Assembly (NCBI GenBank): GCA_031292775.1
Contig: JARLGN010000623.1
Span: 1-34,622, forward strand
Reading direction: 5' to 3'
From: Acidobacteriota bacterium
GTDB lineage: Bacteria > Acidobacteriota > Terriglobia > UBA7540
DNA: 34,622 nt
The notes under the pieces were generated by a model. The model had not been told where the DNA came from, did not search any database, and worked only from the letters and a program-made list of their open reading frames with translations. Numbering within the stretch: the stretch's first letter is position 1; each line of letters starts with the position of its first letter. A program made the translations under genes and the position numbers. Of the stretch, positions 9,314 through 18,901 are shown in pieces.

Positions 9314-10546
9314 TCAAACCGACCGGTTAAAGCGCTCTGCCCAGGTCCGGACGTAGTTCTTCACGCCCTGGGGCACAAAGCGGCGCCACGTTGGGGAGGA
9401 CAATTTGGGCAATTGGATCTCCGACAATGGAATAGGCGCGTATGCCGGGGGTTCATGCGCCAAGAGAGCTTGCAAAAGGTCTTCATGATCCCTGACAACC
9501 CGCTCAACCGTGAAGCGATCGCGGATGGTTCGAATTGCCGAGGCGGATAAAGTCTCCAGGCGCTTCCGATCAGCGGCCAGATCCACTATGGATTCGGCGA
9601 ATTCAGAAGTCCTGCCAACCGTGCAGAGGAGTCCGTTGATCCCATGGTCCACAACGTAATCGGTGGTTCCGGCGATTCTGGAAACAATGGGAACACAGCC
9701 ACACGCCATCGTTTCCAACAAAGCCCATGGGACGCCTTCGTAGCGTGAAGGAAGCACGAATAGATGCGCCCGTTGGAGGAGTGGCAACGCCTCCTCCCGG
9801 CGCAAAGTTCCGTGAAAGGTCACTCGGGCGTTGAGATGAGCATGCGCGAATGCATCCACCAGCCGATCCTTGTCGGGCCCATCACCGATAATATCAAAGT
9901 GAAAATCCACCTTCGCGCGGATAAGTCGATTGGCAATTTTGGGAAGCATCATGACCGCTTTGGAAATATCATCCAGCCGGCCCACGTAGACGAGCCGGAG
10001 AAGTCCATTGAAATCCCGGATCGTTCCAGGGGTTAAGGTTTCAACCTCGACCCCACCGGGAATGACCGCGCACTTCCCCGGGGGCACTTTCCAATCCCGA
10101 ACCAAGTCGCGCCGTTCTCGTGGAGTTTCGGCGATAATCCTATCAATTCTGTTGAGATTCGTGGCCGCCAAGGCGTATGTGTGGTGCGTCATGCTCCCGC
10201 AACGGTTAATGATCCTCACCCGGGCTGGCAGGGCAGGTGCGGCGGCGATGGTAAACATCTGCCCCGTACAGAAAACCACGTCGATTTCCCGTTCCACGAC
10301 CCACCGGACAAACGCCGCGGCGTTCTGGTACACGTCGGAAGCGCCAGGCACCAACACCTTTGAGAACTGGTCGGAAAAACCCGGGACGGGTTCGCCCCCC
10401 CCATCAGCGCCAGTGGTAACTGCCGACACCTCCCACCCAGAGCGCCGCAAACCTGCACCCACAACGTTATAGACCGTAGTAACGCCACATAAGAGGGGCG
10501 AAATGCACCATGCGATCTTTCCCTTTATACCTGTGGCTTGAACCAT
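9314..10546 (-). CDS. GT4-family glycosyltransferase
   Basis: RLVYVGRLDDISKAVMMLPKIANRL...FHFDIIGDGPDKDRLVDAFAHAHLNARVTFHGTLRREEALPLLQRAHLFVLPSRYEGVPWALLETMACGCVPIVS. Confidence 0.92.
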   Translation of the reverse strand: MVQATGIKGKIAWCISPLLCGVTTVYNVVGAGLRRSGWEVSAVTTGADGGGEPVPGFSDQFSKVLVPGASDVYQNAAAFVRWVVEREIDVVFCTGQMFTIAAAPALPARVRIINRCGSMTHHTYALAATNLNRIDRIIAETPRERRDLVRDWKVPPGKCAVIPGGVEVETLTPGTIRDFNGLLRLVYVGRLDDISKAVMMLPKIANRLIRAKVDFHFDIIGDGPDKDRLVDAFAHAHLNARVTFHGTLRREEALPLLQRAHLFVLPSRYEGVPWALLETMACGCVPIVSRIAGTTDYVVDHGINGLLCTVGRTSEFAESIVDLAADRKRLETLSASAIRTIRDRFTVERVVRDHEDLLQALLAHEPPAYAPIPLSEIQLPKLSSPTWRRFVPQGVKNYVRTWAERFNRSV

Positions 10547-10622
10547 AATGATCCCGGCAACCTGCTACTTACCCTTGATATCCTCCAACAACATCCACAG
10601 GACTGACGAACGCTGCGCCCTG

Positions 10623-11603
10623 TCAAGGCTTCTGTCCCCAAGCCACCAGCGAATTGCTAAGAGTACTCCGATAGAATCGATTCTGAGAACTAATGCGGAT
10701 TCCAGCAGATCTGCAAAATCGATGTACCCACAGGATCAACTCTTTCCAAGCCGGTTGGAATTGAAGCCGCCATCGGAAGTGCTCAAACCCTGCCTCACGG
10801 AACATCCACTGTATCGAACTGACCGTAAAGAAAAAAAGGTGCTCGGGCGGGTAAACCCAGTAGTCCATGGTCCCCTGAAGCCGCGCATGGGCAGACGAGT
10901 TGTCACCCGTCATCAAGATACAAAGTCCTCCCCGTGCGAGTAAACTCCGCGCGTGGCGAACGAAACCAAGAGGAGTTTTGAGGTGCTCAATCACCGCCCA
11001 CAAAACTATGGCATCCCACCCCCCTTCATTGAACTTTAAGAAGTCGTGCGAAACGACCGGCACGCCCATTTTCTCTTGTGCACGCCGCGCATTATCTTTG
11101 TCGAGATCGAGGCCGAGAATGTTCTGATACCCCATGTCCGCCAGGAACCTCAAGATTGTCCCATCGCCCGCACCCACATCCAAAACCCGCGCCTTGCGAT
11201 TCCTGCCCAGGATTCGGTCAATACACTCGCTGCTCCTCTTCCAAGAGTCGACCTTGTCTGCACGACAGTAGAGCGGCTCCGTGGAGCCGAGATAATTCGC
11301 CCAGTAACTTGGCCCATAGAATTGTGCGAGGAATTCCGAAGAGGGTTGGGGCCATACGAAACCCAGGCCGCACCGCTGGCATTCGAAAATAGGCCAGCCA
11401 TAAACATTCGCCACAAAGAGAAGGGCCCGGTGCGAGCAAATAAGGCATTTCTCTGGAGGAGCTTGGTCCTTATCAAGAATGAAATCGAGATCAAGGTACA
11501 CATTATCCTGCTCCCTCCGAACTGGCCCCCAGAATTCATGAGGGGGCCGATGCTCATCAGTCGTGGAAGAAGCCGTGATGTACTCGTTACGAAGTCTATT
11601 CAA
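10623..11603 (-). CDS. Class I SAM-dependent methyltransferase with N-terminal Cys4 zinc-ribbon-like motif
   Basis: CLICSHRALLFVANVYGWPIFECQRCGLGFVWPQP; ARVLDVGAGDGTILRFLADMGYQNILGLDLD; WDAIVLWAVIEHLKTPLGFVRHARSLLARGGLCILMTGD. Confidence 0.87.
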   Translation of the reverse strand: MNRLRNEYITASSTTDEHRPPHEFWGPVRREQDNVYLDLDFILDKDQAPPEKCLICSHRALLFVANVYGWPIFECQRCGLGFVWPQPSSEFLAQFYGPSYWANYLGSTEPLYCRADKVDSWKRSSECIDRILGRNRKARVLDVGAGDGTILRFLADMGYQNILGLDLDKDNARRAQEKMGVPVVSHDFLKFNEGGWDAIVLWAVIEHLKTPLGFVRHARSLLARGGLCILMTGDNSSAHARLQGTMDYWVYPPEHLFFFTVSSIQWMFREAGFEHFRWRLQFQPAWKELILWVHRFCRSAGIRISSQNRFYRSTLSNSLVAWGQKP

Positions 11604-11687
11604 GTCTTTCCCTCTCGGCCCATGGCAATACCTTACCGGGGGAAGGTGCGTGTATGCCCGCCTGCCATACCGGTACCGGGCCTCAAA

Positions 11688-12602
11688 CTAACGGTGGAGC
11701 TTGACCATGTTTTCAAGGCGTTGCGCGGCGTCATCCTTGCAGCCGCATGGGCGGACAGCAACAAAGTCATGACCAACGGGTTTGGCCATTTTCTCGGTGA
11801 CCCGGTACAATTGCGTGGACCAATACTTCCTAAGGTCGTACGCCAAAAACTCGTATCCCATTCCCGCGAGCACCTTGACAACGGGCTCTGACCAAAAACC
11901 CTCATTCCCCACATGGCATTCGAACAACACGGCACCCGGCCTTACCTCTTGCATCCAATCCCGCATCGATTCGAGAACCACTCCTTCATGGCCTTCCACG
12001 TCGATTTTGACCAGCGACACCCGTTGACATCCCAAAGCCCGGACGTACTCGCCGGCATCCTCCAAGCGGACACGAGTGTTTTCCACGCCAAGCTGCTTGT
12101 CGTCGGAAACGAGGGTCATCGTCCCCAGATTCCCGGCTTCCATAATCGCCATCTCTGCTGACCCGCTTCGATTGGACAAAGCACATTCATGTATTACTGC
12201 CTGACCATAGCCGTTGATCATCATCGACGTTCGAAGAAATTGCGCCAGCACCGGCTGGGGCTCAAACATATGGACTTTGCCTGTTGCTCCCACCTGTTTG
12301 CAGGCGAAGAGGCCAACCACGCCAAAGTTGGCGCCAATATCCAAAACGGTATCACCAGGACGCAACACAGCCTCCACCACACTGGTGATCCTGGGGTCGT
12401 GCTCCCCCCATAGATACATTGCCCGGCCGACATAATCATCCAAGAAAACGATCGCCCGCACACCATAACGAAGTTCGGCGACGGCTACTCCTTTACCACA
12501 CACCCATGCGGCGATTGACGAGTCGGTGATGCGATGGCCGACCTTAACCGTTCTCAGCTTGCGGACAACGCCGGCAAGTGCAGCACGCGCGACTTCCCCC
12601 AT
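11688..12602 (-). CDS. FkbM-family SAM-dependent methyltransferase
   Basis: VLDIGANFGVVGLFACKQVGATGKVHMFEPQPVLAQFLRTSMMINGYGQ...VSLVKIDVEGHEGVVLESM. Confidence 0.9.
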   Translation of the reverse strand: MGEVARAALAGVVRKLRTVKVGHRITDSSIAAWVCGKGVAVAELRYGVRAIVFLDDYVGRAMYLWGEHDPRITSVVEAVLRPGDTVLDIGANFGVVGLFACKQVGATGKVHMFEPQPVLAQFLRTSMMINGYGQAVIHECALSNRSGSAEMAIMEAGNLGTMTLVSDDKQLGVENTRVRLEDAGEYVRALGCQRVSLVKIDVEGHEGVVLESMRDWMQEVRPGAVLFECHVGNEGFWSEPVVKVLAGMGYEFLAYDLRKYWSTQLYRVTEKMAKPVGHDFVAVRPCGCKDDAAQRLENMVKLHR

Positions 12603-12666
12603 TTCGGATTCCCTTTCCCACGATGCTTCTACCCCAACGGAGGATCAGCATTAGTTGTGGGCAACA

Positions 12667-14253
12667 TTATCTGGCGATTGACACGTCCAAATGTTTCAAT
12701 AGACTGCGAACGTACAGAATGACAACTCCCGTTCCAAGGTAGGCCATAATAACGCTGGCCCAAATCATACCAGAGAGTCCGAACGCCTTGGCCATAACAA
12801 TCTTCAGCACCGCTGCGGCGAGGGCTTGGAGCAGCCCAACCGCCACTTGAAACTTCATTTTGTTAATCCCATTCAAAAAGATGCCCAAGGCACTCGCAAC
12901 TATAATGATGATCTCATATAGCGCCATACCGAACAGCAATCCCCAAGTCGGGTGAACCTGGGGCCCCACCCAAACCCGCACGATTAGTTTTCCAAACGCT
13001 GCCAAACCCAAAACCGCAGGGCCGAAAACCAACACGCTATAGCCGACTGAATGGAAGAAGGTCAACTTCACCCACTTCGAATCACCCCGGGCAAATGCCT
13101 CCCCATAAGCAGGCCAGAGGGGGATGATAAACATATTTGCAACCGAGCCCACCAAAAGAAAAAGCCGTATGGGAACCGAGTATTGGGTCACGGCTTCCGG
13201 ACCGAGGACTTGGGTGATAATGATAAGGTCAAGAGGCAAGGTGAAGGCGCCGCAGATCTGTAGCAGAAAGAACATAAGACCGGTATGCAGGATTTTCCGT
13301 GCGGCGGCGGTATCCCAATAAGCCCACTCCGGCAGGAGCTCCGGGCGGGCAAACCCGAACTCCTGCACCCAATTCCCAAAAACGCCAAGGATTTGTCCTC
13401 CCAGTATGGCGAGAATCAACCAGGGCAGTCCGCCATTCCGGTGCATGACCATTATCAAACAACCTAGCCCCGTCAGGTTGCCAATGATCATCCAGAAATT
13501 CGCCAGATATCCTTCCTGATGCCCCGTCTGAACCCGCTGGACCACATCTAAGGGTATATTTGTCAGGAAGCAAACAAGGAAAACAATGACCGCCGGCCCT
13601 GCCTCGTGGGCGGCGAGAGGGGAAGAGACATTAAACAGTCGCGTCCAGGGGATAAAGGGGTACACACATGCAAATATTCCCAGCAAGAGGGTTGCAACCC
13701 CCAGTAAGACGAAAAATGCACTCGACACATACTTGTGTACGGCCTCGACGTCGTCCCTGCCACGTGCCTCCGCAATGGCATTCAGGAGTCCATTGCCGAT
13801 CCCAAGGTCCGCGAATGTCAGAAAGGCGACGACAGAAGTGACGGACATCCACAAGCCGTAGCGCTCTGTTCCGAGATATCGAATCGTCAGGCGGACGGTA
13901 AGAAGTGAAGTGAATACCGTCACACATCGTGCCATCACGGACGTGATGGTCGTCAGCGCGGCGCGCCGATACCGCTCCCGCGAGCGTCCCTCCTGCGTGG
14001 ATGTATCGAACGGCTTCAACCGCAGCAAGCCCTTCAGGCTGCGGATGCGGCACAGGATTCCCTGCACACTGAATCGTCCCCCGGCGTCCACAGCGGAGGG
14101 AAGCCGTGGATCCGGCGAAGCAACTGCTGACGATTCAGTGGTTTGCAGCGAATTTTTTACTAGGGGATCAAGCGACATTATTGAAGGTGATTCCTTAAAA
14201 TCGTCGAAAGTGCTGTTTGGCCGCTCCCACGCGGTGAGTTTGGGAAAGCTCAA
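12667..14253 (-). CDS. Wzx-like polysaccharide flippase / polysaccharide biosynthesis protein
   Basis: Large polytopic protein; LLTVRLTIRYLGTERYGLWMSVTSVVAFLTFADLGIGNGLLNAIAEA is the characteristic MOP/Wzx N-terminal block. Confidence 0.88.
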   Translation of the reverse strand: MSFPKLTAWERPNSTFDDFKESPSIMSLDPLVKNSLQTTESSAVASPDPRLPSAVDAGGRFSVQGILCRIRSLKGLLRLKPFDTSTQEGRSRERYRRAALTTITSVMARCVTVFTSLLTVRLTIRYLGTERYGLWMSVTSVVAFLTFADLGIGNGLLNAIAEARGRDDVEAVHKYVSSAFFVLLGVATLLLGIFACVYPFIPWTRLFNVSSPLAAHEAGPAVIVFLVCFLTNIPLDVVQRVQTGHQEGYLANFWMIIGNLTGLGCLIMVMHRNGGLPWLILAILGGQILGVFGNWVQEFGFARPELLPEWAYWDTAAARKILHTGLMFFLLQICGAFTLPLDLIIITQVLGPEAVTQYSVPIRLFLLVGSVANMFIIPLWPAYGEAFARGDSKWVKLTFFHSVGYSVLVFGPAVLGLAAFGKLIVRVWVGPQVHPTWGLLFGMALYEIIIIVASALGIFLNGINKMKFQVAVGLLQALAAAVLKIVMAKAFGLSGMIWASVIMAYLGTGVVILYVRSLLKHLDVSIAR

Positions 14254-14535
14254 TGGAATCGGGACGTAGCGTAAATGTACTCCATAGCGGGTTCGTCCGG
14301 GACTCCTTACCTGCCCCCACGCATAACGGCGACTCCTAACCTGTCAATGTCGCACCTTTTGCGCGGCTCATGAAGACAGCAGCAAGGAAGTATATCCGAT
14401 TGAGGCGGTTCCTCAAATTAGATTTCTATGACCCGGAAGACTTATCAATGTTTCGGGCGGGCGGCGATTTGGTTTCGACTATCCCGCAGTTCCGGAAGTG
14501 CGGGAAAGGGTGGTGGATTTCCCCATTGCGAATTG

Positions 14536-15336
14536 CTACTTTCTCGATCGCATTTTGTGGCACAACACATCGAACCACGCAAGGGCCATAAACTGGGGGC
14601 CGTAGATCAAGGCCCTTCTCCAGACGGTGCGGGGTTCGTGGAGTAGGCGCCAGAACCATTCCAAGCCAGCACGGCTGGCCCAACGCGGCGAGGGGACAAC
14701 TTTTCCACTGTGGAACTTGATGGCCGCCCCCACCGCCACGATTACAGGCACCTTGAGCCGGTCGCGGTGGGCAGCGATCCATCTTTCCTGCTTCGGAAGG
14801 CCCAAGGCTACCCATAGAACATCGGGGTTTGCCTGGTTAATTGTTTCAACAATTTGGGCGTCTTCTTCGGGTGTAAGCTGGCGAAATGGCGGAGAGTAGG
14901 TGCCGATGATCTTTACCCCAGGGTGCTTTTGCCGTAGACGGTCGCTGGCCAACGACAAGGTCTCATCAGTATCGCCGTAGAGGTAATTTGTGAAACCCTT
15001 CTCACGGGACAACTCACAAAACGCCGACATCAAGTCTGCCCCGCGAACCTGATGAGTTTTGCATGACATTTTCTTGGCTGCAATCCGCGCCGCCCAACGC
15101 CCGTCGGGGACCGAAAGGTCCGCAGTTCGAAGAACCGCTCGGAAATCATGATGCTTGTGTGCCTCGAGCGCGCCGTGCGAGCCCGTAACCGCAATCCAAT
15201 GGGGGCGGTCACGATCCCGAATCCATTGTTCCATCAAGCGCACGACGTCCTCGACGCCAATAATGTGAACCGGCGCTCCCAGAACATCAACGCAGGGTGG
15301 CAAATCCACTCGATGAGTCAAGGATTCAACATTCAT
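14536..15336 (-). CDS. WecG/TagA/CpsF-family glycosyltransferase
   Basis: WIAVTGSHGALEAHKHHDFRAVLRTADLSVPDGRWAARIA...GADLMSAFCELSREKGFTNYLYGDTDETL...PDVLWVALGLPKQERWIAAHRDRLKVPVIVAVGAAIKFHSG. Confidence 0.93.
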   Translation of the reverse strand: MNVESLTHRVDLPPCVDVLGAPVHIIGVEDVVRLMEQWIRDRDRPHWIAVTGSHGALEAHKHHDFRAVLRTADLSVPDGRWAARIAAKKMSCKTHQVRGADLMSAFCELSREKGFTNYLYGDTDETLSLASDRLRQKHPGVKIIGTYSPPFRQLTPEEDAQIVETINQANPDVLWVALGLPKQERWIAAHRDRLKVPVIVAVGAAIKFHSGKVVPSPRWASRAGLEWFWRLLHEPRTVWRRALIYGPQFMALAWFDVLCHKMRSRK

Positions 15337-15387
15337 ATTGAAACCACACCGCTACGATTTATCGGCTAAGAAACCTTTGGGGTTTTT

Positions 15388-16092
15388 CTAACTCCGCGCT
15401 ACTGGGGCCTCGCAGGCATGCTTGGCCACCGGAGCGATTCGTTTCCTCGCGGCGCGTCGTCCGCCGAGCAGACGTGGTAGTTTTGCGGAACGATCTTCCC
15501 ATTTGCCCGTAAACGTCACGAGGAAGGAGACAAAAACCAAGCGAAGGTCCAACCAGAAGGTCTGCTTCTTAATGTAAATGAGGTCGTAACGGAGTTTCTG
15601 GCGCCGCGGCAGTTCACTATGGCCGTAAATTTGAGCGATGCCTGTAAGCCCTGGTGTGACAGCATGCCGGCGGTCGAATCCTGGAATATCGACGCGGAAT
15701 TTCTTTACCAATTCCGACCACTCGGGTCTGGGGCCCACAAAGCTCATATCCCCGCAAAAGATATTCCAAAGCTGAGGCAGTTCGTCCATAGCGGTGGAGC
15801 GCAGAATCCGACCCACGCGCGTGATTCGCGGATCGCGTTCTTTTGCCGTGACTACTCCCCACTTGGCATCTGAGTCTGGCACCATGGAACGGAACTTGAC
15901 GCTTCGGAATTCCTTACAATCCTTCCCCACACGGGGCTGGCCATAAAAAATGGGCCCACCATCCTCGATCTTAATTGCAATTGCAATTGTTGCCCAAAGC
16001 GGCGAGGAAAGGATCAACCCGAACCCGGAGAGCGAAATGTCAAAAAGTCGTTTAAGCATCTGGTTAAAAATTGACACCCGTGGCTTGAACAA
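15388..16092 (-). CDS. Polyprenyl-phosphate sugar-1-phosphate transferase (initiating, WcaJ/EpsL-like catalytic domain)
   Basis: LKRLFDISLSGFGLILSSPLW...GGPIFYGQPRVGKDCKEFRSVKFRSMV...LRSTAMDELPQLWNIFCGDMSFVGPRPE...TPGLTGIAQIYG. Confidence 0.93.
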   Translation of the reverse strand: MFKPRVSIFNQMLKRLFDISLSGFGLILSSPLWATIAIAIKIEDGGPIFYGQPRVGKDCKEFRSVKFRSMVPDSDAKWGVVTAKERDPRITRVGRILRSTAMDELPQLWNIFCGDMSFVGPRPEWSELVKKFRVDIPGFDRRHAVTPGLTGIAQIYGHSELPRRQKLRYDLIYIKKQTFWLDLRLVFVSFLVTFTGKWEDRSAKLPRLLGGRRAARKRIAPVAKHACEAPVARS

Positions 16093-16099
16093 ATCGATG

Positions 16100-16200
16100 A
16101 GTTGAGCTCGTCAAGAAAGTTAAACAAGTTAAAGAGTTCGCACGCTTAGGCTTTGAATTATCAACTCTTCGACTCTTTCAACTATTCAACCTCTTCCTAT
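16100..16200. repeat. Imperfect inverted GTTAAA/GTTGAA-rich repeat
   Basis: GTTAAACAAGTTAAAGAGTTCG on one side and CAACTCTTCGACTCTTTCAACTATTCAACC on the other; the reverse complement of the latter (GGTTGAATAGTTGAAAGAGTCGAAGAGTTG) aligns with the former. Confidence 0.55.
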
Positions 16201-17343
16201 ACCACCCGGCAGAGTGAGCAAAGATCGTAATGTCGCCAACAGGGCACGATGGTGCCAATCAAACTTCAACCTGCCATTCAACCTCACAAGCAAGTCAGAC
16301 GCATTTGCTGCGTCGAAAAATCTGTCAATTTGATTGTCGGAGAAGTGACCGGCGAGTTTCCGCGCAAAATAGCCGACAATCAACTCATTGCCAAAAGTTG
16401 ACCGCCAATAACGTTCGAACTCGCCTAGGGTCCGAGTGCTGAAATTCCTGGTTCGAAAAGCGCGACTGACAACATCGGCCACCAGTTCGGCCGATAGCAA
16501 CCCGTAGTAAATGCCTCCGCCGGTGGTTGTTTTAATATGCCCGGCAGCTTCACCCGCGGCAATAACACGGTCGACAACGCATCTACCCACAGCAGCCTGG
16601 GCAATCCCCTTTCGATCGATCTTTAGAGTCGAAATGTCTGTATTTGGTGAAACCCTCTGGACAAGCTTGACGAAGTAAGGGTCGGGGTTGTCCTCAGTCA
16701 TTAACCCCACTCTCCACCGATTGTTACCCAGTGGAATTTCCCAGCCAAAGGCCCCGGGTGCAACGCCCCGACCAACAAATACCCTGGTGGCATTGCCATG
16801 GCCGTTGGGTGGAAGGGACATTTCCGCCTGGACGGCGCGCAAGAATTGCCGCGGATGCGCCAACCCTAGAGAATGATTCAGCGAGCCGTTCACACCGGTG
16901 GTAATAATAGCCACCTGCGCGCGGAGACTCGCAGGCGCCTCTTCCGCAGGACGATATTGAATTTCCACCGAATGCTTTTCAACTGCCAGAGAATTCACCC
17001 AGCATCCGAGTTGAAGTTTTGCCCCGGCATTGACGGCGCGCTGCGCCAGTGATCGATTAAACTCCCCTTTATCAATTACTTGTGCAAGCGGGCCTTCTGT
17101 CCGGTACTCCAGTTTCTTTCCGCCGGGCGAGACCGCCTGGATGCATTTAATTTCTGACAAAATGGGGTCCGTCGGAAGATCAAAGCGAGCAAAAGCCTCG
17201 TCTCCGACGACACCAGAGCAAATTGCCCGATCGCCGATGCGGCTTTGGGCCTCAAAAAGGACGACATCCAGCCCCGCCTGAGCTAGAAGATAAGCGGTGT
17301 GTATGCCTGTGGGCCCTGCCCCAATGACGGCGACGTCTGTCAA
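16186..17343 (-). CDS. FAD-dependent oxidoreductase, geranylgeranyl reductase family
   Basis: N-terminal MTDVAVIGAGPTGIHTAYLLAQAGLDVVLFEAQ (GxGxxG Rossmann), CSGVVG motif, and C-terminal AAGEAAGHIKTTTGGGIYYGLLSAELVADVV typical of COG0644 proteins. Confidence 0.8.
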   Translation of the reverse strand: MTDVAVIGAGPTGIHTAYLLAQAGLDVVLFEAQSRIGDRAICSGVVGDEAFARFDLPTDPILSEIKCIQAVSPGGKKLEYRTEGPLAQVIDKGEFNRSLAQRAVNAGAKLQLGCWVNSLAVEKHSVEIQYRPAEEAPASLRAQVAIITTGVNGSLNHSLGLAHPRQFLRAVQAEMSLPPNGHGNATRVFVGRGVAPGAFGWEIPLGNNRWRVGLMTEDNPDPYFVKLVQRVSPNTDISTLKIDRKGIAQAAVGRCVVDRVIAAGEAAGHIKTTTGGGIYYGLLSAELVADVVSRAFRTRNFSTRTLGEFERYWRSTFGNELIVGYFARKLAGHFSDNQIDRFFDAANASDLLVRLNGRLKFDWHHRALLATLRSLLTLPGGIGRG

Positions 17344-17403
17344 TCTGCCTCCTTCTCCAATCCCTTTTCCTTAAACCTTCCTGCGCAGCTCGAAGTGAGC
17401 TGG

Positions 17404-17991
17404 TTACTTTGGCCGCGTCACCCAATCGTAGTTTACGCCCGGATCGTCAAACGGGATTCGCCCCTCGTCTTTGGGGTTATAAGTCCGGTTAGTGGCATAA
17501 ACCAACATCCCGTGGTCCGCCCCCACGATTTTGTAGCCATGGGCAACGCCGGGCGGAATCCGCAACTTCCAAGGGCGCTGAGCGCCAGTGAAGACCGTAT
17601 TCACTCTCCCGCAAGTCGGTGAACTCTCACGAAGATCGCAGAGGATGACTTGGAACATTCCCGTGAGCGGAGCCCAAAGGTCCGTTTGTTCAAAGTGATA
17701 GTGGATAGCTTTGATGACTCCCGGATACGAGATGGTGAACGAAACTTGAATCCGGCTGCCATTTGCCGGATCAAAATCCCTCGCAATCCCCGGGTCCCCA
17801 AAGCGAAAGAGCTCAGCAAACAAACCGCGATCGTCCGGAAGCTGCGTCAGCGGCTCGACTTCGACACCCTCAATCAGTTGTTGTGCTTGTGGATCGCCAA
17901 TAATGCTGCCACAGCCCGGCTGGGAGTGAGGCACGATGACCAAGCGGACGCCATCACGTTCAGCCACCAACTGGGGAGTTGGAACAATCAT
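17404..17991 (-). CDS. rfbC: dTDP-4-dehydrorhamnose 3,5-epimerase
   Basis: LPDDRGLFAELFR...RIQVSFTISYPGVIKAIHYHFEQTDLWAPLTGMFQVILCDLR...LRIPPGVAHGYKIVG. Confidence 0.88.
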   Translation of the reverse strand: MIVPTPQLVAERDGVRLVIVPHSQPGCGSIIGDPQAQQLIEGVEVEPLTQLPDDRGLFAELFRFGDPGIARDFDPANGSRIQVSFTISYPGVIKAIHYHFEQTDLWAPLTGMFQVILCDLRESSPTCGRVNTVFTGAQRPWKLRIPPGVAHGYKIVGADHGMLVYATNRTYNPKDEGRIPFDDPGVNYDWVTRPK

Positions 17992-18901
17992 GCCCTGTCA
18001 CCTCTCGCTGAAGCGGTTTTTCTCCACGATCCGACGCCGGTAGAGCGAACTCCCCCAGGCGTTGGCCCTCCTCGAGATAATGTGCCAAGCCTTCCCTCCA
18101 ATGGGGAAGAACACCCAAATGACTTTCGATCAGGCGATGGTTCTCAAGCACGGAGTTCGCCGGACGCGGGGCCATTCGTCCGGATTCCTGGGTGGAAATC
18201 GGAACCACGCGGACTTGTTCCAATCCCCCCAATTTCAGTATCTCCCGGGCAAACTCAAACCAACTGCAATTCCCTGCCCCCGTCACATGGTAGATTCCAT
18301 AAGCTTGGACTTGCACCATTTGCGCAAGCTTCAACGCCAAGTGATAGGTGTACGTCGGTGAACCCCGCTGGTCACTCACCACTCGAAGCTCATCCCGCTC
18401 CTTGGCAACCTTGAGAATAGTGGCCACAAAATTCTTGCCGCGTGGACCGTACAGCCAGGAAGATCTTACAATAAAGTGCCGCGCCAGCAACGCTTGCACC
18501 TGCTGTTCCGCCTCCCACTTCGTGCGGCCGTAAACGCTAAGGGGATTCGGAGCGTCGTCCTCCCGGTAGGGTCTTGCCAGGGAGCCATCAAAAACATAGT
18601 CCGTACTAACATAGAGCAAAACGGCACCGATTTCGGCACAGGATCGAGCCACATTCCGCGTTCCCCGGGTGTTGACATCCCTGGCTATCTGAGGGTTCGC
18701 TTCACAACCGTCGACATCTGTGTAAGCGGCGAGGTGAAACACAAAGTCCGGCCGCAGATCCCCAAATGCTCGCTGAACCGCGGCTTCCTGGGAAATGTCG
18801 AAGTCCTTGATATCGACTCCCACAACTTCGTGCTCAGTCCCCAGGCACGGCAGCAGCGCAGTCCCCAGCATCCCCCTGGCACCCGTAACGAGAATTCGCA
18901 C
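17960..18901 (-). CDS. rfbD: dTDP-4-dehydrorhamnose reductase (GTG start)
   Basis: MRILVTGARGMLGTALLPCL...FHLAAYTDVDGCEANPQIARDVNTRGTRNVA...YVSTDYVFDGSLARPYREDDAPNPLSVYGRTKWEAE. Confidence 0.93.
   Translation of the reverse strand: MRILVTGARGMLGTALLPCLGTEHEVVGVDIKDFDISQEAAVQRAFGDLRPDFVFHLAAYTDVDGCEANPQIARDVNTRGTRNVARSCAEIGAVLLYVSTDYVFDGSLARPYREDDAPNPLSVYGRTKWEAEQQVQALLARHFIVRSSWLYGPRGKNFVATILKVAKERDELRVVSDQRGSPTYTYHLALKLAQMVQVQAYGIYHVTGAGNCSWFEFAREILKLGGLEQVRVVPISTQESGRMAPRPANSVLENHRLIESHLGVLPHWREGLAHYLEEGQRLGEFALPASDRGEKPLQREVTGHDCSNSPVGG

Noticed and set aside
11046-11891. 281-aa plus-strand ORF
   Set aside because: Antisense to the SAM methyltransferase and FkbM genes; a shadow ORF.
14254-14535. 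280-bp gap between flippase and WecG-like genes as another gene ghost
   Set aside because: No similarity to neighbouring genes could be seen in any minus-strand frame; only a weak CCCGCA...TGCGGG hairpin.
17650-18414. 254-aa plus-strand ORF
   Set aside because: Antisense to rfbC/rfbD; no domain signature.
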